A DNA stretch of 64,000 nt from Myxococcus xanthus. Its GTDB lineage: Bacteria; Myxococcota; Myxococcia; Myxococcales; Myxococcaceae. The notes under the pieces are model-generated. The model saw only the letters and a program-made list of their open reading frames with translations. It made no database searches and was not told the DNA's origin. The stretch is from contig NZ_CP017174.1 in assembly GCF_006402735.1 (NCBI RefSeq), positions 248,001 through 312,000 of the forward strand, read 5' to 3'. Of the stretch, positions 32,933 to 40,707 are shown one piece after another. Each line of letters opens with the position of its first letter. The first letter of the stretch is position 1. The translations under genes and the position numbers were made by a program.

Positions 32933-34039
32933 ATGGAATTCCGCATCGCCGCCGACGAGCTGAAGAAGGCCCTCTACCGCGCCCAGGGCATCGTGGAGCG
33001 CAAGACGACGATGCCCATCCTGGCGAACGTGCTCGTCACCGCGAACAAGGGCGGCATCACCGTCACCGCGTTTGACCTGGACATCGGCGTCGTGTCCGAG
33101 CACCCGGCCGAGGTCATCAAGACGGGCGCCGTCACGCTGAGCGCCAAGTACGTCTTCGACATCGTCCAGAACCTCCCGGACGCGCAGGTCACGCTGAAGA
33201 AGCTGGCCAACAACTACGTGGACATCTCCAGCGGCTCGGCCCACTTCAAGATCGTGGGCATGGCGGCCGAGGAGTACCCCAAGCTGCCGAAGGAAGAGAG
33301 CGCGCCCCTGGTGCAGGTGGGGGGCAACACGCTGCTGGAGATGATCAAGAAGACGCAGTTCGCCATCTCCAGCGACGAGACGCGCTACATCCTCAACGGC
33401 GTCTTCTTCGAGCCCCAGTCCACCGGCAAGGTCCGCATGGTGGCCACCGACGGTCACCGGCTGGCGCTGGTGGAGCGCGAGCTGCCGGGCGACTTCAAGC
33501 TCAAGAGCGGCGTCATCATCCCCCGCAAGGGCCTGATGGAGCTCAAGCGCCTGCTGGATGAGGCGCCGGACGCGGAGTGCCACCTGGGCTTCGCGGAGAA
33601 CTCGGCGCTGTTCAAGAAGCCGGGCCTCACCATGGTGATGCGCCTCATCGACGGCCAGTTCCCGGAGTACCAGCGCGTCATCCCCAAGGAAGGGGAGAAG
33701 GTCGTCCTGGTGCCCAAGGTGCGCCTGCTGGAGAGCCTCAAGCGCATCGCCCTGCTGTCGGCGGACAAGAGCAACGCGGTCCGCATCGGCCTGGAGGAGA
33801 ACCAGCTCATCATCACGGCGAGCAACCCGGACCTGGGCGAGGCCAAGGACGTGCTGGAGCTGGCCTACCGCGGCAACGGCATCACCATCGGCTTCAACGC
33901 GCGCTACCTGATGGATGTGCTCGCCGTGACGGAGACGGACGAGGTCTCCTTCGAGCTGGGTGACGAGCACAGCCCGGGCGTGCTCCATGCCCCCGGCGAC
34001 CGGAGCTTCACCGCCGTCGTCATGCCCATGCGCGTGTGA
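32933..34039 (+). CDS. dnaN: DNA polymerase III sliding clamp, beta subunit
   Basis: 368 residues, standard length, no gaps. The three clamp domains are evident. N-terminal: MEFRIAADELKKALYRAQGI, then TTMPILANVLV. Middle: FAISSDETRYILNGVFFE, then VATDGHRLAL. C-terminal: ASNPDLGEAKDVLEL, then GFNARYLMDVL, and the final VMPMRV hydrophobic-pocket end. It forms the ring that tethers polymerase to DNA. Unlike the common dnaA-dnaN-recF-gyrB order, dnaA is not adjacent and recF and gyrB lie 9 and 27 kb downstream. Confidence 0.97.
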   Translation: MEFRIAADELKKALYRAQGIVERKTTMPILANVLVTANKGGITVTAFDLDIGVVSEHPAEVIKTGAVTLSAKYVFDIVQNLPDAQVTLKKLANNYVDISSGSAHFKIVGMAAEEYPKLPKEESAPLVQVGGNTLLEMIKKTQFAISSDETRYILNGVFFEPQSTGKVRMVATDGHRLALVERELPGDFKLKSGVIIPRKGLMELKRLLDEAPDAECHLGFAENSALFKKPGLTMVMRLIDGQFPEYQRVIPKEGEKVVLVPKVRLLESLKRIALLSADKSNAVRIGLEENQLIITASNPDLGEAKDVLELAYRGNGITIGFNARYLMDVLAVTETDEVSFELGDEHSPGVLHAPGDRSFTAVVMPMRV

Positions 34040-34139
34040 GTCGGGTGGGCTCCCTTGAGAGGGCCCGCACCGTTCACTCGTGACGCGTCGGGCCCCTGGG
34101 GGGCCTGACACCCGGCCGGTGCCTTCCTATGGTGATGGC

Positions 34140-35492
34140 ATGGCCACGCACCCGGACAACCTGCGCGCCCGGCTGGAGGACCGCGCGGACCTCCTGGAGG
34201 CCACGCGTCTTCGCTATCGCGCCCTGCGCGGCATGCTGGCGGCCTTCTTCTGGAAGGAGCGGGTGCGCTCGCAGTTTGAGCTGCTGCTGGAGGTGGCGCG
34301 CACGCAGCCGGAGGTGGACGCCACCCTGGCCGCGCTGAAGCGCCGCGCCGCCGCGGAAGGGTGGCCGGCGAGCGCCGCGCCCATGAAGCTGATGCGCGAG
34401 GTGGAGCGCCTGCGGGAGGACGTGCGGCGCGTGGCCTTCAAGCGGCTGCCCGTGGAGGGCCGGCCCGCGACGCTGGGCGAGGCGCTGCTGAAGTTGGAAG
34501 AGACGGTGCTGGAGGCGGGGCCGCTCCTGGGGCGGCACATCTGGGCACGGGCGGTGGAACTGTTGCCGCGCAACCTGCCGGAGCTGCGCGCCGCGTGCGC
34601 CGCCGCGGAGGTGTTCGAGCACGTCTTCAAGCGTCCCGCGCCGGAAGGCGTGCTGCCCTTCACGGTGGAGGAGGCGGAGGCGCTTCAGCGGGCGCTGCCG
34701 CTGGCGGAGACGGCGCTGGCGGCGCTGTGGCAGCGGCTTGAGCACTTCGACACGCGGGGGCAGGTGAAGGGCTTCCTGCTGGCCCGGGCGTCGCGCGCGC
34801 CGCAGCGGGTGCCTCGCAGCGGGCCGGAGCTGCTGCTGCACGTGGCCTTCTGGCGGGGCGTGGCTTGGGCGCGGCTGCGCGCCTTGTTGGAGGAGCGGCT
34901 GGCCCCGGTGGTGCCCGCGGACGCCGAGGTGCCGGCGCTGCTGGCGTGGCTGGCCGCGCGCGAGGGGCGTTCCGAGTGTGGCGCGGAGCCGCGGCTGGGC
35001 GGGCCGGGGCTGTTCGCGCCCGAGGCGCCTGGCACGCAGCCACCCACGAGGCGGCTTCGGGGCGACGATTCGCGGACGGGCGGGTCCGTAGGGCTGCGCG
35101 GCGTGGGCGTGGAGGTGGCCGGGGAGGTGCGGCTTCTGGCCTGCGAGGCTTTTGGCGAAGGGCGCGCCGGGCTCTTCGAGCTGGCCGCGCAGCTGGCGGC
35201 GCTGTCTCGCGAGCGCCCCGTGGGCACGTGGGATGAGGAGACCGCGTGGGCGCGGCTGTGGAACGCGGCGCAGCGGGCTCGAGGCGAGCAGGGCGAGGAC
35301 GTGGAGCGGCTGCGGGACGCGCTGCGGCTGTTCATCCTCCTTCGCGGCCAGGGACAGACACCCGCGCGCCTGTTCTCTCCCGAGCGGGCGCGGGTTCCCA
35401 CGGCGGAAATCGGGGCCGACGCGGGCTCGGCCGTGAAGGACCTTCCCGCGCTGGTGCATGCGGCCCGCGCTGCGGCGTGGCGCGGGCGCTAG
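34140..35492 (+). CDS. Hypothetical helical protein
   Basis: 450 residues, Arg/Ala/Leu/Glu-rich, almost wholly helical, with no signal peptide or membrane segment. I do not recognise it. A recurrent leucine-rich pattern (LEDRADLLEATRLRYRALRG, VERLREDVRRVAFKRLPVE) suggests coiled coils in the first third. A less ordered stretch near residues 300-340 is rich in Gly and Pro. It begins at ATG 34140, about 100 bp after dnaN on the same strand. Strand bias and codon use look like the rest of the chromosome, so it is a genuine gene, with no functional clue. Confidence 0.6.
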   Translation: MATHPDNLRARLEDRADLLEATRLRYRALRGMLAAFFWKERVRSQFELLLEVARTQPEVDATLAALKRRAAAEGWPASAAPMKLMREVERLREDVRRVAFKRLPVEGRPATLGEALLKLEETVLEAGPLLGRHIWARAVELLPRNLPELRAACAAAEVFEHVFKRPAPEGVLPFTVEEAEALQRALPLAETALAALWQRLEHFDTRGQVKGFLLARASRAPQRVPRSGPELLLHVAFWRGVAWARLRALLEERLAPVVPADAEVPALLAWLAAREGRSECGAEPRLGGPGLFAPEAPGTQPPTRRLRGDDSRTGGSVGLRGVGVEVAGEVRLLACEAFGEGRAGLFELAAQLAALSRERPVGTWDEETAWARLWNAAQRARGEQGEDVERLRDALRLFILLRGQGQTPARLFSPERARVPTAEIGADAGSAVKDLPALVHAARAAAWRGR

Positions 35493-35615
35493 GCCGCGGC
35501 GCGGGTGCCAACGGCGGAGGCCGGCATTGGCCGTGTTGGGCCTGCTTTCGTGGGTGTCCGTGGCCGCGCGGCGGCGTAGCGGAGACGCTCGCCACCGCGT
35601 GTGGGTCCGAGACGG

Positions 35616-36890
35616 TCACGCGGGCGACAGCGTGGCTTGTCCGGCCTGATGCTCGCTGACGGGCAGCAGCCGCGAGGCCAGGCCCGCGAGGAGCGCGTCC
35701 TCTGTCAGGGCCACGGCCACGTCCGGAACGCCCAGCTTCTTCGTGGCGCTGCGCCGCAGCGAATAGAAGGCCCAGCTCGATGCCAGCGCCGCCAGGGCGC
35801 CCAGGGCCGCCGCCGCGAGCCGCCCGCCGCGTTGGCGCTCCGTCGTCACCGAGGCCGCGGCCAGGGCGCCCGACAACATCCGGCCCGTCAACGGCACGGC
35901 GGTGACACGCGGGGGCGCCATCGGCAGCTTGTCCGCGACAAGCTCACCCACGGCGAGCAGGCCCAGCACGCGCGGCGTCCATGGATGCGCCAGGATTCTG
36001 GCGAGCCGGTCCTCGCTGTCGGGCTGTGTCTTCGTCAGCCAGCGGCTCGCCAGCGCCGGCGCGCTCATGCTCCGCATTCCCGCCAGCACGCCCAATCCCA
36101 GGGCCCTCAACCCGTGTGCTCGATTCATGGCCTCTATCTCCTCCTCCATCTGCGTTTCTCGCCGTCCTGGCGCCCGCTGCGCGAAGAACTGCACCGGGGC
36201 CGTTCCCAGCGCATGGCCGGAGTGCGCCAACTGGCCGTGGCTCGCGAGCTGGCCGACGAGCTCCGGGTGCTTCAACGCCAGCTCGCGCACCCGCACGTGC
36301 GTCAGCCGGTGCCACGCGCGCTGATAGCGCGGAGCCACCATCGCGAAGCCCAGCCGGCTCCACCAATTGGGGAACTGGCCGGGACGCCAGGCCGCCTCGA
36401 TGTGGAAGCGCACCTCGCCGCTCTCGTGGTCCTTCTTGAGCAGGAACCACTCGCGCCCGGCCTCGATGTGTCCATGGAGCGTCTCGAAGCTGAAGCCGAA
36501 GACGCTGCACCCCGCGTCGTGCTCCTCGCGCGTGCCTCCCACCCGCACGCCGCACAGGTAGCGCAGCTGCTGCCCCAGCGCGCGCAGCTCCAGCAGCACC
36601 GTGCGGCCCTGCATCGGCTCCTCGGCGGAGAAGTGCCAGGCGACGATGCGCGGGTCGGAGAAGTCGAAGGTCTCCAGCACCTGCTGGGCGCGCTCGAAGA
36701 GTCCGCCCGGGACGGGACGCCCTGGCGACTCGCGGCCGAGCACGCTCTCTGAGCGGACCTGGCTCCACCCGCCCTGCAGCGTCATCTCCCCGGAAACCTC
36801 CGGGAAGTTGCGCGCCAGCGTGCGAGCGCGCGTCAGCCGGGGCACCATTTCTTCTTCCGTCCAGCCGGAGAACCAGCGCCACTCAATCAT
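35616..36890 (-). CDS. DUF1990-DUF4126 fusion protein
   Basis: 424 residues in two parts. Residues about 1-200 match the DUF1990 pattern (RNFPEVSGEMTLQGGW, CSVFGFSFETLHGHIEAGRE and VRFHIEAAWRPGQFPNWWSR). Residues about 265-415 are a small membrane domain like DUF4126 (LRALGLGVLAGMRSMSAPAL, WTPRVLGLLAVGELVADKLP, GRMLSGALAAASVTTERQRG), with three or four hydrophobic helices. The DUF1990 half may bind a hydrophobic ligand and the membrane half anchors it. The ATG overlaps the stop of the adjacent DUF1990 paralogue by 4 bp. Function is unknown. Confidence 0.7.
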   Translation of the reverse strand: MIEWRWFSGWTEEEMVPRLTRARTLARNFPEVSGEMTLQGGWSQVRSESVLGRESPGRPVPGGLFERAQQVLETFDFSDPRIVAWHFSAEEPMQGRTVLLELRALGQQLRYLCGVRVGGTREEHDAGCSVFGFSFETLHGHIEAGREWFLLKKDHESGEVRFHIEAAWRPGQFPNWWSRLGFAMVAPRYQRAWHRLTHVRVRELALKHPELVGQLASHGQLAHSGHALGTAPVQFFAQRAPGRRETQMEEEIEAMNRAHGLRALGLGVLAGMRSMSAPALASRWLTKTQPDSEDRLARILAHPWTPRVLGLLAVGELVADKLPMAPPRVTAVPLTGRMLSGALAAASVTTERQRGGRLAAAALGALAALASSWAFYSLRRSATKKLGVPDVAVALTEDALLAGLASRLLPVSEHQAGQATLSPA

Positions 36891-37537
36891 TGTCTTCCGT
36901 CTCCCCGCGCCAGGAAGGTGGGCCCGTGGGCGGTGTCGCCGCCGGGCGGTTCGTCCTCCAGCTCGGTGGTGTCCGCGTGGATGACGCCATGCACCCCGTC
37001 ACCGGCCGTCAGCGCGGCGCGCAGGACGAACTCGGTCCAGGTGTTGGTCTGCATGGCGTCTCCGGCGGTGACGAAGCCGAGGTAGTGGAACGTCGAGCCG
37101 GAGCGCGCCCGGCTGCGGATGTGGAAGATGACATCGTCGCGCGCGTTCCGGTAAGCGCCGAAGGTGATGCGGCCCGCCTCGGGGTGCCCGTGGAGCGTGC
37201 CGAGCGTGAAGCTCTGGGCGTCCTGGTGGATGACGCGCACGGCGAAGGTGCCCGCGCCCTGAATCTTCACCGTCAGCGATTCGTCCAGTTCCAGCGGCTG
37301 GCCTTCGCGTCTCTTCTGTCCGCGCTCGAAGACGCAGAGTTCGGCGGGCGCGAACTCGGCGAAGCGCACGGACACCCAGCGCATGAGCTCCTGGGGTGAG
37401 ACCCGGCAGTTCCGGATGACCGCCCAGTAATCACGCTGGAGCAGGGGGCCTGCTCCCTCTTCAGGGAGCTGGAGCTCGCCTGACTGGTTGGCGTCTGTAT
37501 GCATGGACTCGCTCGCCATCTCGCCCTTTGCCTCCAT
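36887..37537 (-). CDS. DUF1990-like protein
   Basis: 216 residues, soluble. It shares the DUF1990 core with its downstream neighbour: LGTLHGHPEAGRITFGAY and DVIFHIRSRARSGS, then LGFVTAGDAMQTNTWTEF. The two genes are probably an old tandem duplication. Function is unknown. The start is uncertain: the ATG at 37537 has no ribosome site, and the ATG at 37519 follows GGAGGCAAAGG. Its stop overlaps the start of the DUF1990-DUF4126 gene (ATGA), so they are co-translated. Confidence 0.68.
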   Translation of the reverse strand: MEAKGEMASESMHTDANQSGELQLPEEGAGPLLQRDYWAVIRNCRVSPQELMRWVSVRFAEFAPAELCVFERGQKRREGQPLELDESLTVKIQGAGTFAVRVIHQDAQSFTLGTLHGHPEAGRITFGAYRNARDDVIFHIRSRARSGSTFHYLGFVTAGDAMQTNTWTEFVLRAALTAGDGVHGVIHADTTELEDEPPGGDTAHGPTFLARGDGRQ

Positions 37538-37638
37538 CGGTCACACCATGATGGGGACCTCTCCGCGGGGCTGCATGGCGCGGCCCGGCGGAAGAGCGCA
37601 GCATGCGGCGGGCCCGCCTGCCCGCCCTGGGAGGGAGC

Positions 37639-37932
37639 ATGGAGATGGACATCAACCCGGCGAGCCAGGCGTCGGAGCATGAGTACATGGACGTGCCCCC
37701 GGTGGTGCGGGCGGAGCACGCCGAGGCGTCACTGACGCGTTTGATTGAACAGCAGACGGCGAAGGTGCCCTCGCACGTGTTCCTGGTGGCGAGCCTCGCT
37801 GCGATGGGCGTTTCCTTCGTCTTGGAGGTGACGGGCCGCTCGCGCCCCAGCCGCTTCATTGGCCAGTGGGTGTCGCCCTTGCTGGTGATGGGCGTCTACA
37901 ACAAGCTGGTGAAGATTTTCGGGCCGCGGTGA
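37639..37932 (+). CDS. Small membrane protein of unknown function
   Basis: 97 residues from the ATG at 37639, preceded by GGGAGGGAG. Two hydrophobic helices (VFLVASLAAMGVSFVLEV and QWVSPLLVMGVYNKLV) form a hairpin with a basic RSRPSR turn between them, which places the turn in the cytoplasm. The N-terminal 45 residues are acidic and soluble. No family is recognised. Divergent from the DUF1990 pair. Confidence 0.65.
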   Translation: MEMDINPASQASEHEYMDVPPVVRAEHAEASLTRLIEQQTAKVPSHVFLVASLAAMGVSFVLEVTGRSRPSRFIGQWVSPLLVMGVYNKLVKIFGPR

Positions 37933-38077
37933 GACTGGGCGCCCATGCGGCCCATCGCGTCGTGGTGAAGAACAACGCGTCCCGTTCCTTGTATGAGGTG
38001 GAAGGGGCACGGAAGGCGAGAAGCCGAGGGCCTCGTGGCGTAACGTGTCGTTCCAAACAGGATAGGGTCCGCTTGCT

Positions 38078-38750
38078 ATGCGCACCCATCCTGGCTTGGG
38101 TCTTTCACTGCTTGTTGCGTCTTGGTTGGGTTGCTCCACCACCGCAAAGACTCCCATTCAGCGAGGAGCGCACACTGCGACGGAGGCGTGTTCCGCTTCG
38201 CATGAGGACCGTTGCGTCAGCCTCCTTTGCGAGGGGGACGCATGTGGCTTCTACCGCTGCGAGGACCTGCTCGGTGAAGTGGAGTTGGCGCGTTTTCCTC
38301 CCGCGCGTCCGCCTGTGGCCGCGGCAGCGCCGGGCAGCGGACCTCGGAGAAATTGGGGAGGTGGGCAGCAGCTTCCACGCGGGGCTGTCATGGTCTTCCC
38401 CAACTGGAATGGCGGTTCCTCGCGGGTCATTCCTCCGTCGCACCGTTTAACGCCCGGTCGCTGGGAAAAGCACCACATCTTCCCGCAGGCAGAAGACCTG
38501 GCTCGATGGTTCGAAGGGCAGGGCGTGAAAATCCACAGCTACACCATGCCCATTCCTCGTGACGTGCACCGGCGGATTCATGGGCCCCATTGGCAATGGT
38601 GGCGCGTGGAACAAAGCATGGCGTGAGTTCCGGGACCGGAACCGGAACGCGAGCGCGGAGGAGATTTTCAAGCACGCGGGGGAGTTGATCCATCGCTTCG
38701 AACTCATCGGTGGTCCGATTCAGCCCTATTATTCCCGCCCTGGCGCGTAG
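38078..38750 (+). pseudogene. sitA: SitA-type toxin lipoprotein (TIGR02269-like), frameshifted
   Basis: The first frame (38078-38626) gives a lipoprotein signal ending in LGC, a Cys-rich spacer (DRCVSLLCEGDACGFYRC) and the toxin domain start RWEKHHIFPQAEDLARWF then KIHSYTMPIPRDVHRRIHGP. The expected continuation is found only in another frame: GNGGAWNKAWREF, ASAEEIFKHAGELIHRFEL and PIQPYYSRPGA, ending at 38750. Removing one C from the CCCC run at 38585-38588 restores the full TIGR02269-type protein. Intact members are toxins passed between cells by TraA-dependent outer-membrane exchange. The gene is therefore broken here, unless the run is a sequencing error. Confidence 0.8.
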
Positions 38751-38756
38751 GGACCC

Positions 38757-39479
38757 ATGACCCGATTCTTCTGGCTGCGTGAAGACGAAGCGGCAACGGC
38801 CGCCTTCAGTGGAAGCTTCAACGCCGCGCACAAGTGGAGTCTGCCCGGCGTGAAGTGCTCCGCCTGTGGCACGACCTGGAGTTCCTGGGGGAACCACTAT
38901 CCCCTCGTGGACCTGTCGCATCTGCCGGAGCGTGTCGCGTTCGAGAAGGCCCGGCCGGAGCAGTTCACGGAGTTCTCCCGTCTTCGGGAACTGGTACGCC
39001 CCTTGGCTCCTCCGGATGCGGAACTGCCGCCTGGCGCGGCCTTCGGGCCATTGGTTGGCGCTGCGTTCGGCGAATTCGGTCCATTCACATGGCAGGGGAC
39101 TTCGCTATTGCTCGTACGCCGCGATGCGATGGAGCGCCTTCAAGCCGAAGGTGTACGCGGTCTGCTGGGCGGACAAACGGAACTGCGATTCCGCAAGAAG
39201 GAGTCACCGGAGTTGCTGGACCTCCAACTGGAGCCACGCGGTCTGCTGCATCCGGATTGCATCCCATCCGACGCATCGCCGCCGTGCCCAACCTGTGGGC
39301 GGCACGCCTTTGCTCGACCCAATGACCCCATCCTCGCTGCGGCTTCGCTCCCGGCGGATGTGGACGTGTTCCGGCTCGCGAACTTCGCGACGATGATCAT
39401 CGGGACCGACCGGTTCGTGGATGCGGTGAGGCGCCTCGGGCTGGAGGGAATCGCCTGCCGGGAACTTCCTACCCGCTGA
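38757..39479 (+). CDS. sitI: SitI-type double-CXXCG immunity protein
   Basis: 240 residues. Two CxxCG motifs, C34-SA-CG and C177-PT-CG, define the double-CXXCG immunity family that accompanies SitA toxins in myxobacteria and probably bind one zinc. Other family segments are GNHYPLVDLSHLPE, FGPLVGAAFGEFGPF, LEPRGLLHPDC and the closing FRLANFATMIIGTDRFVDAV. It starts 6 bp after the reconstructed end of the frameshifted sitA. It remains intact and should still protect the cell from kin toxins of this specificity. Its 3' end overlaps the convergent alkC gene by 11 bp. Confidence 0.85.
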   Translation: MTRFFWLREDEAATAAFSGSFNAAHKWSLPGVKCSACGTTWSSWGNHYPLVDLSHLPERVAFEKARPEQFTEFSRLRELVRPLAPPDAELPPGAAFGPLVGAAFGEFGPFTWQGTSLLLVRRDAMERLQAEGVRGLLGGQTELRFRKKESPELLDLQLEPRGLLHPDCIPSDASPPCPTCGRHAFARPNDPILAAASLPADVDVFRLANFATMIIGTDRFVDAVRRLGLEGIACRELPTR

Positions 39480-40578
39480 CCTCGACGACACCCAGCGGCA
39501 ATCCTTGTCCGTTCACCAACGCCTCGAAGCAGTGCGGCCCGGCGTAGTGTTTGCGTGTGGTGAGCTGCGCGAAGGAGACGCGCTTGCTCACCGTCTCCGC
39601 CTGCCCCGGGCCAAGCAGCAGCTCGCGCACCTTGAACACCTTGGGCCGCGCCTCGCCGTTCGCCTTCTGGAAATGCACCGCGAGGTCCACCACCAGCGTC
39701 TGCTGCTGCTTCGAGCGGTTGGTCACCTCGAAGTGGACCTCCACCGTGTCGCCCAGGGCCGCGCGGCGGGGCAGCTTCGTCACGCGGGCCTCGATGCCCG
39801 ACGGCGGCCGCGCGCCCACCACCGCCAGCGCCGCGGGCTCTCCGCGCTTGATGGACGAGCGCAGCGCATGGCGCACCAGCCACTCCCGCTCCGGCGTGGC
39901 GTTCTTCATCCACGCCGTCGCCACCTGCACCAGCAGGGCGGGGTGGTCCTTGCCGATGTCGTTCAGGTTGTTGGCCACCGAGCGGCGCACGTACAGCGCC
40001 GGGTCGTCCTTCAGCCGCTCCAGCAGCGCGAGCACCGGTGTGGGGTCCTTCTGGAACTCGCGCAGCCGTGAGGCCCACGGCAGGCGCGTGCGCGTGCCCT
40101 CTGACACGAGCCGCCGGACATGTTCGCTCGGGTCCTCTGTCCACTCGCGCAGGCGGGCCAGCGTCTTCGCGGTGTGCCGCTCCAGGTAGGGCCGGATGGA
40201 GAACTCCGCGGTGAAGCGCTGGGTGAGCGCGTGCTGGGCGCGCATGGACGGCTCGAAGTGCTCCAGGCCGTGCTCCGCCACGAAAATCGTGTGCGGCAGA
40301 TAGAAGAAGGTCGCCATGGCCCCTCCCTCCGTGGCCTCCGTCCGGGGGCCGAGCGAGCGCAGCAACACCTCCACCGCCTCCGGGTAGTCTCGGGGCAGCG
40401 CACGGTGCAGCGCGCCAGCGATATGACGCACCCGGTCCATCAACTCATGGCCATCCAGCCCCTTCGCCGCCTCCCGGATGAAGGCGGCACGAGGGAAGGC
40501 AGGCGCCGCGGCGTGGAGTGATGCGGCGAGGCGTTCGACAAGCCGCGCGTCGAAGAAAGTCTTGAGGTGGTCCGCCAT
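39469..40578 (-). CDS. alkC: AlkC-type DNA alkylation repair glycosylase with C-terminal Ig-like domain
   Basis: 369 residues from the ATG at 40578. The HEAT-repeat part (about 1-245) has the AlkC signature: LTQRFTAEFSIRPYLERHT, HVRRLVSEGTRTRLPWASRL and YVRRSVANNLNDIGKDHPAL. This family excises 3-methyladenine and 3-methylcytosine without flipping the base. A beta-rich C-terminal segment (about 255-365; VTKLPRRAALGDTVEVHFEV, NRSKQQQTLVVDLAVHFQKA) is the Ig-like domain found in one AlkC subgroup. It is a single-gene unit, divergent from a PAS kinase. Confidence 0.9.
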   Translation of the reverse strand: MADHLKTFFDARLVERLAASLHAAAPAFPRAAFIREAAKGLDGHELMDRVRHIAGALHRALPRDYPEAVEVLLRSLGPRTEATEGGAMATFFYLPHTIFVAEHGLEHFEPSMRAQHALTQRFTAEFSIRPYLERHTAKTLARLREWTEDPSEHVRRLVSEGTRTRLPWASRLREFQKDPTPVLALLERLKDDPALYVRRSVANNLNDIGKDHPALLVQVATAWMKNATPEREWLVRHALRSSIKRGEPAALAVVGARPPSGIEARVTKLPRRAALGDTVEVHFEVTNRSKQQQTLVVDLAVHFQKANGEARPKVFKVRELLLGPGQAETVSKRVSFAQLTTRKHYAGPHCFEALVNGQGLPLGVVEVSG

Positions 40579-40707
40579 GGTGCGCGCATCCTGGCATGGG
40601 CTCACCGGTGCACCAGCACCATGTGCGTGCCAGGGGGCCGCGGTGGGCAGGCGGCTGGGCAACGGTGGACTGGGCAGCCCGGGGTGGCTCTGCTAGGCCC
40701 TGGGCCC

